Assembly (NCBI GenBank): GCA_040506895.1
Contig: JBEVVY010000001.1
Location: 1,798,001-1,862,000, forward strand
Length of the DNA stretch: 64,000 bases
Direction: 5' to 3'
Source: Sedimenticola_A sp040506895
GTDB lineage: Bacteria; Pseudomonadota; Gammaproteobacteria; Chromatiales; Chromatiaceae
In this document: positions 16,534 through 25,168 of the stretch, one piece after another
How the letters are laid out: each line of letters begins with the position of its first letter
Numbering within the stretch: the stretch's first letter is position 1
The notes under the pieces: model-generated
What the model saw: the letters and a program-made list of their open reading frames with translations, nothing else
The model's database searches: none
Told to the model about the DNA's origin: nothing
Translations under genes and position numbers: made by a program

Positions 16534-18141
16534 CTACTGGCTGAAGTAGTCCGCCAGGAAGGTGTCGAAACTGACGTTGTCGGCGGCTTCGATCTCGGCC
16601 TGGCGCTGATGGGAGAGAGCAGCCTCCCGCTCAAACTCCCCCCGTTGCGCATCGGAAAGCCGAATATTCTCGAAATAGTCGCGATGCTGAAGAGACATCC
16701 TGCGTGCAAACTGGAAGAAGCCCTCGCCCTCCCTCTCCATCTCGGCGAGCATGCGGGCAGACGGGGTCAGGTCGGGGTCCCGCACCACGGCCTGTTGCGT
16801 CTCCAGCGCCTCGTAGTATTCACCGTCGGCTGATGCATCCAGCATCTCGGCGATGCCGGACATCGCCTCCAGCAGCTCCAGGGCCCAGTCCCTGAGCCGG
16901 ATCTCGCGTCCCTGGCGGGAGAGCATCAGCGAGGGGTCCCGGCCGCGGTGGGCTGCACCACCGATGTTCTGGTCGATCTCCCGCTGCTCCTGGAGGTTGA
17001 TCGGCGGACTGTCCTGCAGGGTACAGAAGAGCATGAAGATCCTGAGGAAACGCAGCTGCTCTTCACTCACCCCGAGGGGATGGAAGGCGTTGACATCGAG
17101 GGAGCGCAACTCGACGTAGCGCACCCCCCTGCTCTTCAGTGCGTTGACCGGCTTCTCCATCCCCTCCAGAACCTGCTTGGGCCGAACCGTACTGTAGTAC
17201 TCGTTTTCGATCTGCAGGATGTTGGCGTTGAGCTGTTCATAACGGCCATCCACCACCACACCGATCCGCTCCCACACCGGTGACGGGGTGTCGATGGCGT
17301 GCACCAGGCTCTCGATATAGGCATCCAGGCTGTTGTAGCAGGCCTTGATACCGACACCTTTCTCCTTGCTGTTGGTATAACCGATATCCCCCATGCGCAG
17401 GGAGGTGGCATAGGGTTCGAAGTAGGTGGTCCTGTCGAACTCCTGCAACTGGGTTGGCTTGCCGCTCAGAAAGGATTTGCATACCGCGGGGGAGGCACCG
17501 AACAGGTAGGGGATCAGCCAGCCATAGCGCTGCAGGTTGCGGGTCAGTCCAAAGTAGGCCGCATCCGTGAAGTGGCGCAGCTCACAATGGGTCTTCTCCA
17601 TATCATGGAGTACGGGCCAGATGGCCGGATCCAGGGAGAAGTTGAAGTGAACACCTGCGATCACCTGCATCGCCCGCCCGTAACGGTGCCCCAGTCCACG
17701 CCGGTAAACGGTCTTCATGAGGCCCGCATTGGAGTCGCCGTAGCGGGCGATGGGAATGTTGTCCCCACCGGCCAGCACGCAGGGCATGCTGGTCGCCCAG
17801 AACACCTCGTCGCCCATGGACTGGTAGACGAATTTCTGGGTATCCCGCAGAAAATCCAGCGCCTCTTCCCCGCTGGCGAAGGGCGGTGTGATGAACTCCG
17901 TGAGTGCCTCGGAATAGTCGGTGGTGATGTAGGGGTGTGCCAGCGCCGATCCCAGCACGTGCGGGTGGGGAGTCTGGGCGATACCGCCTTCGGAAGAGAC
18001 CCGCAGGCTCTCTTTCTCCAGGCCGATGGCGCCGCCACCGAGGAGGCCGACATGGCCTCTTTCAGCAAGTTGCTGCAGGCGCTTTTCTACCGACTTGTAC
18101 AAAAATTCCTGTTCCTTTGGCGACCCATGCTGATACGTCAA
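16534..18141 (-). CDS. gshA: Glutamate-cysteine ligase, proteobacterial GshA type
   Basis: First step of glutathione synthesis, joining glutamate and cysteine with ATP. The 535-residue protein has family landmarks: GLEKESLRV near the N terminus, a central ITGVHFN-like stretch (here VIAGVHFNFSL) and RYVELRSLDVNAF in the second half. There is no in-frame ATG before the conserved region. The frame opens at TTG (18141), and a TTG start is also used in E. coli gshA. gshB is not nearby. The 5' end abuts the divergent endopeptidase gene. Confidence 0.95.
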   Translation of the reverse strand: MTYQHGSPKEQEFLYKSVEKRLQQLAERGHVGLLGGGAIGLEKESLRVSSEGGIAQTPHPHVLGSALAHPYITTDYSEALTEFITPPFASGEEALDFLRDTQKFVYQSMGDEVFWATSMPCVLAGGDNIPIARYGDSNAGLMKTVYRRGLGHRYGRAMQVIAGVHFNFSLDPAIWPVLHDMEKTHCELRHFTDAAYFGLTRNLQRYGWLIPYLFGASPAVCKSFLSGKPTQLQEFDRTTYFEPYATSLRMGDIGYTNSKEKGVGIKACYNSLDAYIESLVHAIDTPSPVWERIGVVVDGRYEQLNANILQIENEYYSTVRPKQVLEGMEKPVNALKSRGVRYVELRSLDVNAFHPLGVSEEQLRFLRIFMLFCTLQDSPPINLQEQREIDQNIGGAAHRGRDPSLMLSRQGREIRLRDWALELLEAMSGIAEMLDASADGEYYEALETQQAVVRDPDLTPSARMLAEMEREGEGFFQFARRMSLQHRDYFENIRLSDAQRGEFEREAALSHQRQAEIEAADNVSFDTFLADYFSQ

Positions 18142-18255
18142 GAGTAGGTGGGGCGGCCCAAAAGGTGGTTATTATACCTCCCCAACCGTTGTTTGCATTC
18201 ATACAACCGCTGGTTCAAGATATTTACCAGCCCACCAATTTCCAGGTATTTTGTA

Positions 18256-19125
18256 TTGAAAAAGGCACTGCTTTTCCTTCTGCTACTGTTACCGGCCGTT
18301 ACACTGGCGGCCAGCCAGACCGTGCCCGCGGCTGGCACGTCTGCAAGCGACACCGAGTGGGACAGCCTCAACCCCAAGCGATTGAAGCTGCGCTCGAAAT
18401 CGGCCCTGGTGATCGATGGATCAGGCCAAACCGTTTATGCAAAGGATATCGACCAGCCGAGACCCATCGCATCCATCACCAAGCTGATGACCGCCATGGT
18501 GATCATCGACAGCGGGCTCTCCCTGAAGGAGAAGATCCGCATCGGAAAAGCGGACCGCGACCTGCTCAAGCTGACCGGATCACGCCTGAAGTACGGCGCC
18601 ACCCTGAGCCGCGGCGAACTGCTCCGGGTAGCCCTGCTGGCTTCGGACAACCGGGCAGCGTCCGCCCTGGGGCGCACCTTTCCGGGTGGCCACGAGGGGA
18701 TAATCGAAGCGATGAATCACAAGGCAGCCGTACTGGGCATGTCGACCAGCCGCTTTACCGACCCCACGGGGCTCGATGCGGGCAACATCGCCTCTGCCAG
18801 GGACCTGGCCAAGATGGTCCGCGCGGCCATGGCCTACCCGCTGATACGCCAGGCCACCACGTCGAAGAGTGTCGAGGTCTACCCCTATAAAGGACGGGGC
18901 ATGCTGCGCTTCGGCAACACCAACAGGCTGCTGAAGAACCGGAAGTGGAAGATACGGCTGAGTAAAACCGGCTACATCAATGAATCGGGCCGATGCCTGA
19001 TCATGATGGCCGATATTGCCAAGAAACCGTTGATGATCGTTCTGCTGGACTCATTCGGCAAACTGACCCCGTTCGGAGACTCGAACCGCCTGCGCAAGTG
19101 GATCGAAAGCGAACTCAGCAGCTGA
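18256..19125 (+). CDS. pbpG: D-alanyl-D-alanine endopeptidase, PBP7-like
   Basis: A periplasmic serine peptidase that cleaves D-Ala-meso-DAP cross-links in peptidoglycan. The three penicillin-binding motifs are visible: SITK (about residue 74), SDN (LLASDNRAA) and KTG (LSKTGYINESG). The best start is TTG at 18256, which places a clean signal peptide (LKKALLFLLLLLPAVTLAAS) at the N terminus with AGG about 9 nt upstream. The frame extends to 18148, but that extension is basic and would bury the signal. The length of 289 residues suits the PbpG family. No C-terminal amphipathic anchor typical of DacA/DacC is visible. Confidence 0.88.
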   Translation: MKKALLFLLLLLPAVTLAASQTVPAAGTSASDTEWDSLNPKRLKLRSKSALVIDGSGQTVYAKDIDQPRPIASITKLMTAMVIIDSGLSLKEKIRIGKADRDLLKLTGSRLKYGATLSRGELLRVALLASDNRAASALGRTFPGGHEGIIEAMNHKAAVLGMSTSRFTDPTGLDAGNIASARDLAKMVRAAMAYPLIRQATTSKSVEVYPYKGRGMLRFGNTNRLLKNRKWKIRLSKTGYINESGRCLIMMADIAKKPLMIVLLDSFGKLTPFGDSNRLRKWIESELSS

Positions 19126-19136
19126 TTGTCCGGGGG

Positions 19137-21227
19137 CTACTGAACCATCGCGGCCCGCTGCTGCCCTTCGATGAAATCGGAGAGGATACGGGCGGTCTCG
19201 TGAAGCATGATGTTGTCCACGGGATCCTCCTCGTCCTGGTTGTCTTCGGGCTCTGACTCCTCTTCATCTTCGGAATCACTCTCTGGTTCGAGCCCTACCG
19301 AGACCAGGAAGCGGTTCTTCAACTGCTTGCGTTTCTCCCTGCGCTCGTCCCGCTCCTGTTTGCGACGGCTCTCCTGCAGCGTAACCACTTCCCGATTCCT
19401 GGCCTCTTCGAGCATTTCCGCTTCGGCCTCCAGGTACTTGAAGCCGGCATCGCCCGCTACACGTTGCCGGTGCAGCTCCGTGTACTTGACCAGGGAACCC
19501 AGTCCATGGGGTGAATAGCTGGCCGCGGCAATTCGCGCCCAGGGCAAGGCGTTCTCCAGGCCGCGTTCACCATGCTCGTCTGCAGTGGCAGCCGAGGGAA
19601 AGACGATATCCGGTACGACGCCCTTGAACTGGGTGCTACCGCCATTTACCCGGAAGAACTGGGCCATGGTGAGCCGCAGGCGTCCAAGCTTCTCTCCGCC
19701 GCGCCGGACAAACCGCCCGAGATCCACCAGGGTCTGAACCGTACCCTTACCGAAGGTGGGCTCACCGATAACAATGCCGCGGCGGTAATCCTGGATTGCG
19801 CCCGCGAAGATCTCGGAGGCCGAAGCGCTGTTGCGGTCCACAAGGACGGCCAGGGGCCCGCCATAGACCAGCTCCGGATCGGGGTCGCGCTCAACCTCCA
19901 GGTCGCCATCTGCATTCTTCACCTGCACCACGGGACCGGAAGGGATGAAGAGACCGGTGAGTTCGGTGGCCTCTACCAGGGAGCCGCCACCGTTTTCCCG
20001 CAGATCGAGGATAACGCCATCCACACCCTTGGCCGTCAGCTCCTTGAGCAGTTCCCGCACATCACGGGTGGTGCTGCGGAAATCCTTGTCGCCGTTGCTG
20101 GATCCACTGAAATCGCGATAGAAGGCGGGCAGATCGATAACACCGATGCGTACCGGGCCCATGCTATCCAGCCCCTCGATAATTTTGCTCTTGGCCGCCA
20201 TGTCCTCGAGCTTGACCTTGTTACGCACCAGGGAGATCTCCATGGCCTGCCCCTCTTCCCCCTCGCTCTCGGGCAGAATGCGCAGCCTCACCACGGAACC
20301 TTTCGGGCCGCGTATCTTGTCGACCACGTCCTGCAGCCGCCAGCCCAGCACATCTTCCATCTCGCCGGATTCACCCTGGGCCACACCGGTGATTTTGTCA
20401 CCGGAGTGTACCTTGCCGCTCAGTTCGGCAGGTCCGCCTGCAACCGTGCGCACGACGATGGTGTACTCATCCTCGCTGCGCAGTACCGCCCCGATGCCCT
20501 CCAGCGACAGCCTCATGTTGATATCGAAATTTTCCGATACCCTGGGTGACATGTAAGCGGTATGGGGTTCCAGGCTCCGGGTATAGGCGTTCATGAAGGA
20601 CTGAAACACGTCCTGTGACGCCAGCTGGTGTGTACGACGCCGCATGTCGCCATAGCGCTTGCGCAGGGTTTCCCTGATCTTGTCGATCGGCTTCTTCCCG
20701 AGCTTCAGGCTCAGTACATCGTTCTTCACACGCTTGCGCCACAGCTCATCCAGGCCCGCCCTGTCAACCGGCCAGGAGACCTCGGTACGATCGAAGCGGT
20801 ACTCTTCGTCCAGCGTAAAGTCGAACTCCTGTTCCACAAGCTGCAGCGCGTGTTCGACACGCTCATCCATTCTCTGGCGAAACACCTTGAAGATATCGAA
20901 CGCGGGCTCGAGCCGTACCTGGTGCAGGGCGTCATCAAGGTGGTTACGGTAGACCTCGAAGGTCCTGATATCGCGCTGGGTAAAAAAGCTCTTGTTGGGA
21001 TCGAGCGCTTCCAGATAGCGGTCGAATATCTCGGAGGAAAATCTATCGTCGAGCCGCTGATCCTTGTAGTGATACTTGTCTATCACGCGGGTGATCAGCA
21101 GAACCGCCTGGCGCTGTTCACGGGTCGGCTTCAGCTCACTGACGGAGACCTCTTTGACACTGGCTTCAGCCAGACTTCCCAGCAAAAGGAAGAGCATCCC
21201 GGCAACAAGCGCGACTTTATTTCTCAT
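19137..21227 (-). CDS. prc: Tail-specific periplasmic protease
   Basis: A serine-lysine protease that degrades proteins with nonpolar C termini and processes envelope proteins such as cell-wall hydrolases. It has a signal peptide (ending EASV), a long N-terminal helical domain, a PDZ domain (about 240-330) and the catalytic dyad: Ser at about 469 in SASASEIFAGA and Lys at about 494 in FGKGTVQ, 25 residues apart as in Tsp. The C-terminal region is very acidic (about 660-680, DSEDEEESEPEDNQDEEDP). At 696 residues it is close to E. coli Prc. Convergent with pbpG, with an 11-nt gap. Confidence 0.96.
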   Translation of the reverse strand: MRNKVALVAGMLFLLLGSLAEASVKEVSVSELKPTREQRQAVLLITRVIDKYHYKDQRLDDRFSSEIFDRYLEALDPNKSFFTQRDIRTFEVYRNHLDDALHQVRLEPAFDIFKVFRQRMDERVEHALQLVEQEFDFTLDEEYRFDRTEVSWPVDRAGLDELWRKRVKNDVLSLKLGKKPIDKIRETLRKRYGDMRRRTHQLASQDVFQSFMNAYTRSLEPHTAYMSPRVSENFDINMRLSLEGIGAVLRSEDEYTIVVRTVAGGPAELSGKVHSGDKITGVAQGESGEMEDVLGWRLQDVVDKIRGPKGSVVRLRILPESEGEEGQAMEISLVRNKVKLEDMAAKSKIIEGLDSMGPVRIGVIDLPAFYRDFSGSSNGDKDFRSTTRDVRELLKELTAKGVDGVILDLRENGGGSLVEATELTGLFIPSGPVVQVKNADGDLEVERDPDPELVYGGPLAVLVDRNSASASEIFAGAIQDYRRGIVIGEPTFGKGTVQTLVDLGRFVRRGGEKLGRLRLTMAQFFRVNGGSTQFKGVVPDIVFPSAATADEHGERGLENALPWARIAAASYSPHGLGSLVKYTELHRQRVAGDAGFKYLEAEAEMLEEARNREVVTLQESRRKQERDERREKRKQLKNRFLVSVGLEPESDSEDEEESEPEDNQDEEDPVDNIMLHETARILSDFIEGQQRAAMVQ

Positions 21228-21352
21228 AGACTGACTCGAAAGGTGGATATCAGGTCATTTGACCGGCAAACGGCCTGTATGTTTCATCTTTTACCCTGGC
21301 AACTCACAAGGCCGCCGGATTAATAGTAATAATAAACAGCAGTTTAGCACGT

Positions 21353-22213
21353 TCAGAGCGGTAATAGCGGAGGATGAAGCCCCTCGACAATCGCCAGGTA
21401 GTCAGGCTCTTCCGGGGTCAGGTAGCCGTGGCGGATCAGAAAATCGATAACCACCAGGTTGCAGTTGAGTTTGAAACGGTCGCTGTCCCGTACCAGTTCC
21501 ATCACCTCCTCCACCGGCATCAGGTAGAACGCCTCCACCTCGCCGTCCGTGCAACTGGGCTGAAATCCGACAGGCAGCTCCAGGTCGTAGCAGTAGAGGG
21601 TATCCGGTTTGAACCCCTTGGCAGAGTCGGCATTGTAGGTCAGCGCCCCAACCGGCACTGCCTGTGCCGCCATCTCCACCGGAATTCCAGCCTCCTCCCA
21701 GCATTCCTTGGCAATATTCTGCTGCAAATCAATACCATAAGGGAGACCACCGGCAGCAAGGTTGTCCAGGTGGCCTGGAAAGACTCGCCGGTCGGACGCC
21801 CGCTTACCGATCCACATTTTGATACCGTCCGAATCACGGACATAGCCGTTGAGATGCTGCCCGAAGGCCCGGGTCCCGAAATAGGGTGCAGCCGCCCGAT
21901 CGATCAGCACCACACCGTCGTTCAGCCCCCCGGGCGTCGCCACGTACTGCTCGCCATGGAGATGACTGATGAGGTTGTGATCGTCAAGCTCCGCCAGCAG
22001 TGCCGAAAAGCGTTCGCTGCGCTCCTCGAACCGGTCATCGGGGAGACTCAGTTCCAGCCGACCCTCCCGGAGGCTGAAATGATCGGGCCAGTCGCGAAGG
22101 CGCTCTGCAAACCCCTGCAGCACGCGCCCGACCGTGATCCCGTTGATGGAAAAAATGAGGTATCGGGAGGGATCATGCCGGTTGCATGCCCTGATATGAT
22201 CTAGAAATGCCAT
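21353..22213 (-). CDS. DUF4743/Nudix hydrolase
   Basis: A two-part protein with an N-terminal DUF4743 region (about 1-110) and a C-terminal Nudix domain. This layout is shared with fungal and plant enzymes related to thiamine-diphosphate derivatives. The Nudix box reads GGLPYG...KECWEEAGI, in which Ile takes the place of the first Glu and Lys that of Arg. The metal-binding EE pair is kept. Substrate is not certain; some relatives remove damaged thiamine diphosphate forms. It lies between the M48 protease and prc genes on the same strand, separated by 33 and 125 nt. Confidence 0.82.
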   Translation of the reverse strand: MAFLDHIRACNRHDPSRYLIFSINGITVGRVLQGFAERLRDWPDHFSLREGRLELSLPDDRFEERSERFSALLAELDDHNLISHLHGEQYVATPGGLNDGVVLIDRAAAPYFGTRAFGQHLNGYVRDSDGIKMWIGKRASDRRVFPGHLDNLAAGGLPYGIDLQQNIAKECWEEAGIPVEMAAQAVPVGALTYNADSAKGFKPDTLYCYDLELPVGFQPSCTDGEVEAFYLMPVEEVMELVRDSDRFKLNCNLVVIDFLIRHGYLTPEEPDYLAIVEGLHPPLLPL

Positions 22214-22246
22214 CGATTCACACTGCGCTGTCTCTACCGGGAGGGA

Positions 22247-23773
22247 TCACTCTACCACCCTCGCCCTGACAACCGATACCCGCCAGCCTTTCAGCTTGTC
22301 TTTATTTGGTAACGCTATGCCTGTGGAGACTGTCACCCGCTTTCCCGCCGGCACGGTGCCATCGACACGCAACTGGCGCTTGCCCTTCGGGCTGATCAGC
22401 GACACAGCGAGATCCCTGACGGCAACCGGCGAGGCGTTACCGATCACCACCATCAGCCTGCCGTTGGTGACCCTCAGACCGCTCTTGATATAGCGTCCCG
22501 GATTCGAGGGCAGATCGAGACGCGCCAGGGCGAGGGCAGACTCCTTGCCAATCCTGGAGCCGGACGATGAGGCTTTTCTGAAATGGGTGATCGCGGACTT
22601 GCGATCACCCTCTGCCAGGGCGATCTGTCCCAATGCATGGTGTGCAGCTGCGGTAGGCAGCAGCTCGATACTCTTCTGCAGATCGCGCCTGGATCCAGGC
22701 CGATTCCCCAGCTTGCTCCTGACCAGACCACGCTGGAGATAGTGCCTGAAGAAGTCACTGTCTTTCTGAACGGCCCTGTTGTATGCCCGGGACGCCGAAC
22801 GGTACTGCTTCTTACGCGCCAGCACATCACCCTTCAGGGTGTGGAACAGCGCCTCCCTCGGTTCAATGGCAATCGCCTTGTCCGCAAGCTGCAGGGCCTT
22901 TTCGGTCTGCTTCTTCTTGAGTGCCGTAACCCCTTCGCCATAGGCGTCGTAGGCAGGTTTGACGCGTTTCAGGTAGGCGATACGTTTCTGATAACGCTGG
23001 CGGCCCACTTCACCACCGCCGCCCAACGCCTTCTCTGTCTCCCGGTTCTGATCAACGCGCTCCTGGGAAGGGGGGTGACTGCTGAACAGACCTGCAAGCC
23101 AGTTGCTCTTGCGTTGCTCGTTCAGCCGCACGAAGGTCTTCTGCAGCTTCACCGCGGCCATGGGATCGTATCCGGCCCTGTGCATGTAACGCATGCCGTA
23201 GGCATCGGCCTCCAACTCCGCCCCCCGCGAGTACTTCTGGTTCAACAGGCTGGCGCCCACTGCCGCGGCACCCACCGCCAGCTTTGAGTAATCGCTGTCC
23301 CTGGTAGCGACACCCGTGGCGATAACCGCACCCTGCAAGAGCAGTCCCCGTTCGATATTCTTGGCGCCGTGACGTGCGGCGGCATGGACGATCTCGTGGG
23401 CCAGTACGGCCGCCAGTTCTGCCTCGCTATCCAGTTCGAGCAGCAACCCGCGGTTGACCGCGATCTTGCCCCCAGGAAGCGCCCAGGCATTGGGTGTCGA
23501 GTCGTTGATGATTACAAATTCATAGGGCAGCTTGCGATCGCTGACCTTTGCGAGTTTTCCGCCCACTTCCGATACGTAACGGCTGAGAGCAGGATCCAGC
23601 TTGTAGTCCCCACCCTGCATCTGCCGACTGGGTCCAAACTGCTTGCTGCCGGTCTGCAGCTCCATCGATTCGGAGACCAGCCCCATCTCCCGTTCGCCGG
23701 TCACGGGGTTGGTCGCACAACCGGTGAGCAGCAGCCCACCAAGCAGCAGGGGAACAATCCATTTTTTCAACAT
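22247..23773 (-). CDS. M48-family metalloprotease lipoprotein with TPR region
   Basis: An envelope zinc protease. The N terminus has a lipoprotein signal with lipobox LLTGC (residues 15-19). The zinc motif HEIVH is at about residue 126 (LAHEIVHAAARHG) with the third ligand in ELEADAYG. A TPR-like helical region follows (about 280-410), then a beta-rich C-terminal part of about 90 residues. The layout resembles BepA, which looks after outer-membrane assembly, but BepA is a soluble periplasmic protein whereas this one should be lipid-anchored. It lies 4 nt downstream of yjbQ, so probably in one operon. Confidence 0.88.
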   Translation of the reverse strand: MLKKWIVPLLLGGLLLTGCATNPVTGEREMGLVSESMELQTGSKQFGPSRQMQGGDYKLDPALSRYVSEVGGKLAKVSDRKLPYEFVIINDSTPNAWALPGGKIAVNRGLLLELDSEAELAAVLAHEIVHAAARHGAKNIERGLLLQGAVIATGVATRDSDYSKLAVGAAAVGASLLNQKYSRGAELEADAYGMRYMHRAGYDPMAAVKLQKTFVRLNEQRKSNWLAGLFSSHPPSQERVDQNRETEKALGGGGEVGRQRYQKRIAYLKRVKPAYDAYGEGVTALKKKQTEKALQLADKAIAIEPREALFHTLKGDVLARKKQYRSASRAYNRAVQKDSDFFRHYLQRGLVRSKLGNRPGSRRDLQKSIELLPTAAAHHALGQIALAEGDRKSAITHFRKASSSGSRIGKESALALARLDLPSNPGRYIKSGLRVTNGRLMVVIGNASPVAVRDLAVSLISPKGKRQLRVDGTVPAGKRVTVSTGIALPNKDKLKGWRVSVVRARVVE

Positions 23774-23777
23774 GAAA

Positions 23778-24182
23778 CTAACCTTCCAATACGGTACAGA
23801 TCACCTTTCGCTCACTGCGCGGCCCGTCGAATTCACAGAAGAAGATATTCTGCCAACGGGAAAGGCCCAGTTCGCCATCCACCAGGGGTATGCTCTCGGA
23901 TGGCCCTACAAGCCCCGACTTGAGATGGGCATCGCCGTTTCCATCCTGGGCATCGTGAAGCCATACCCCCTGGGGTATGGCTGTGCGCAGGTAATTGAGC
24001 ACATCTGTCTGCACGCTCTCGTCCCAGTTCTCCTGGATCATGATGGCCGCGGTCGCCCCCTGGGCGTAGACCGAGACCAGCCCGTTTCGGATCCCGCTGC
24101 GGGATACCGCATCCCGCACCTGGCCGGTGATATCCACCAACGCTTCACGACTGTCGGTGGCGAAACGTAACGTCTCCCGCAT
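23778..24182 (-). CDS. yjbQ: YjbQ family protein (UPF0047)
   Basis: A compact 134-residue protein of the YjbQ/UPF0047 family, some members of which have thiamine-phosphate synthase activity in vitro. The physiological role is unsettled. The conserved block HDAQDGNGDAHLKSGLVGPS is present, as is the C-terminal WQNIFFCEFDGPR. The start is the ATG at 24182, which overlaps the mazG stop codon by one base (TGATG), so the genes are translationally coupled. An upstream in-frame start at 24215 inside mazG is less likely. Confidence 0.88.
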   Translation of the reverse strand: MRETLRFATDSREALVDITGQVRDAVSRSGIRNGLVSVYAQGATAAIMIQENWDESVQTDVLNYLRTAIPQGVWLHDAQDGNGDAHLKSGLVGPSESIPLVDGELGLSRWQNIFFCEFDGPRSERKVICTVLEG

Positions 24183-24967
24183 CACGAATCTCCCTGTGCT
24201 TTGACACGTTCCCACACCTCGTCCATCTGCTCCAGTGATACATTGTGCAGGTCACGCCCATCTTCCTCCAGCCCGCTCTCCATGGCCCTGAAACGCCCTT
24301 CGAACTTTCCTGTGGCACCGCGCAGGGCATGCTCCGCATCCAGCCCCAGGTGACGGGCGAGGTTGACGCAGCTGAACAGAAGGTCTCCCATCTCGTCGCT
24401 CACCCTGCCAGGCGGGCCGGCGCCATCGAGCTCCTGCTCAAGTTCATCCAGTTCCTCCCTGATCTTGGCGATGACATCTCTCCTGTCGGTCCAGTCGAAA
24501 CCCACCTTGGCCGCCCGCTTCTGTAGCTTCTCGGCCCGGACGAGCGCCGGCAGCGCCCTGGCCACGCCATCCATATGGCTGTGTTTCTCTTCGCCGGCCT
24601 TCGTCTTGCGCTCCTCGGCCTTGAGCTGCTCCCAGGCCTCGGTCTGCTCCTCTGCCGTGTCGATGGAGACATCACCAAACACGTGGGGATGACGGCGCAG
24701 CATCTTCTCGCAGATCGCCTGTTCGATATCCCGAAAATCAAAATCCCCCTGCTCCTTCGCCATCTGGGCATAGAAGACCACCTGGAAGAGTAGATCCCCA
24801 AGTTCGTCCTTGAGTTCCATCATGTCGCCGTGAGCGATGGTATCGGCCACCTCGTAGGCCTCCTCGATGGTGTGCCTGGAGATTGACTCGAAGGTCTGTT
24901 CCCTGTCCCAGGGACAACCGTTCTCCGGATCGCGCAGGGCGGCCATTATTTCCAACAGCTGTTGCAT
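24182..24967 (-). CDS. mazG: Nucleoside triphosphate pyrophosphohydrolase MazG
   Basis: Hydrolyses (d)NTPs to the monophosphate and pyrophosphate, cleaning the nucleotide pool. Two MazG domains are visible. The first begins with PENGCPWDREQTF and contains EEAYEVADTI and DELGDLLFQVVFYAQ with metal-binding acidic residues. The second (about 165-255) includes KVGFDWTDR and DEMGDLLFSCVNLARHLG. Length of 261 residues matches E. coli MazG. First gene of mazG-yjbQ-M48 protease. Confidence 0.96.
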   Translation of the reverse strand: MQQLLEIMAALRDPENGCPWDREQTFESISRHTIEEAYEVADTIAHGDMMELKDELGDLLFQVVFYAQMAKEQGDFDFRDIEQAICEKMLRRHPHVFGDVSIDTAEEQTEAWEQLKAEERKTKAGEEKHSHMDGVARALPALVRAEKLQKRAAKVGFDWTDRRDVIAKIREELDELEQELDGAGPPGRVSDEMGDLLFSCVNLARHLGLDAEHALRGATGKFEGRFRAMESGLEEDGRDLHNVSLEQMDEVWERVKAQGDS

Positions 24968-25047
24968 TGATTTTCACCAGCTCGTTTTATTCAGATGCAA
25001 ACATCATAAGGGGAAGCGGACAAAACGCCTACCTCCGGAAATGAGAA

Positions 25048-25068
25048 CGCCGGCTGAAACAGCCGGCG
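25048..25068 (-). terminator. GC hairpin downstream of the adhesin gene
   Basis: A perfect 9-bp stem, CGCCGGCTG-AAA-CAGCCGGCG. Read on the minus strand it is followed by TTCTCATTT, a weak T-rich tail, so it may terminate the adhesin transcript. It is separated from the adhesin stop by a palindromic repeat. Confidence 0.5.
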
Positions 25069-25081
25069 CTCTCTTTGGAAT

Positions 25082-25156
25082 GTAGGGTGGGTTAGCGAAG
25101 CGTAACCTCCCATCAAGCCCCTGATTGGTGCAATACGCGACCCTATTGCACCCTAC
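25082..25156. repeat. BIME-like palindromic repeat, copy 1
   Basis: Begins GTAGGGTGGGTTAGCGAAGC and ends TATTGCACCCTAC. Two hairpins are expected from the family sequence: GGTGGGTTA with TAACCCACC, slightly mutated here, and GGTGCAATA with TATTGCACC. It lies just after the adhesin gene. Four more copies are listed below. Confidence 0.85.
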
Positions 25157-25168
25157 GGGCCAACGGAA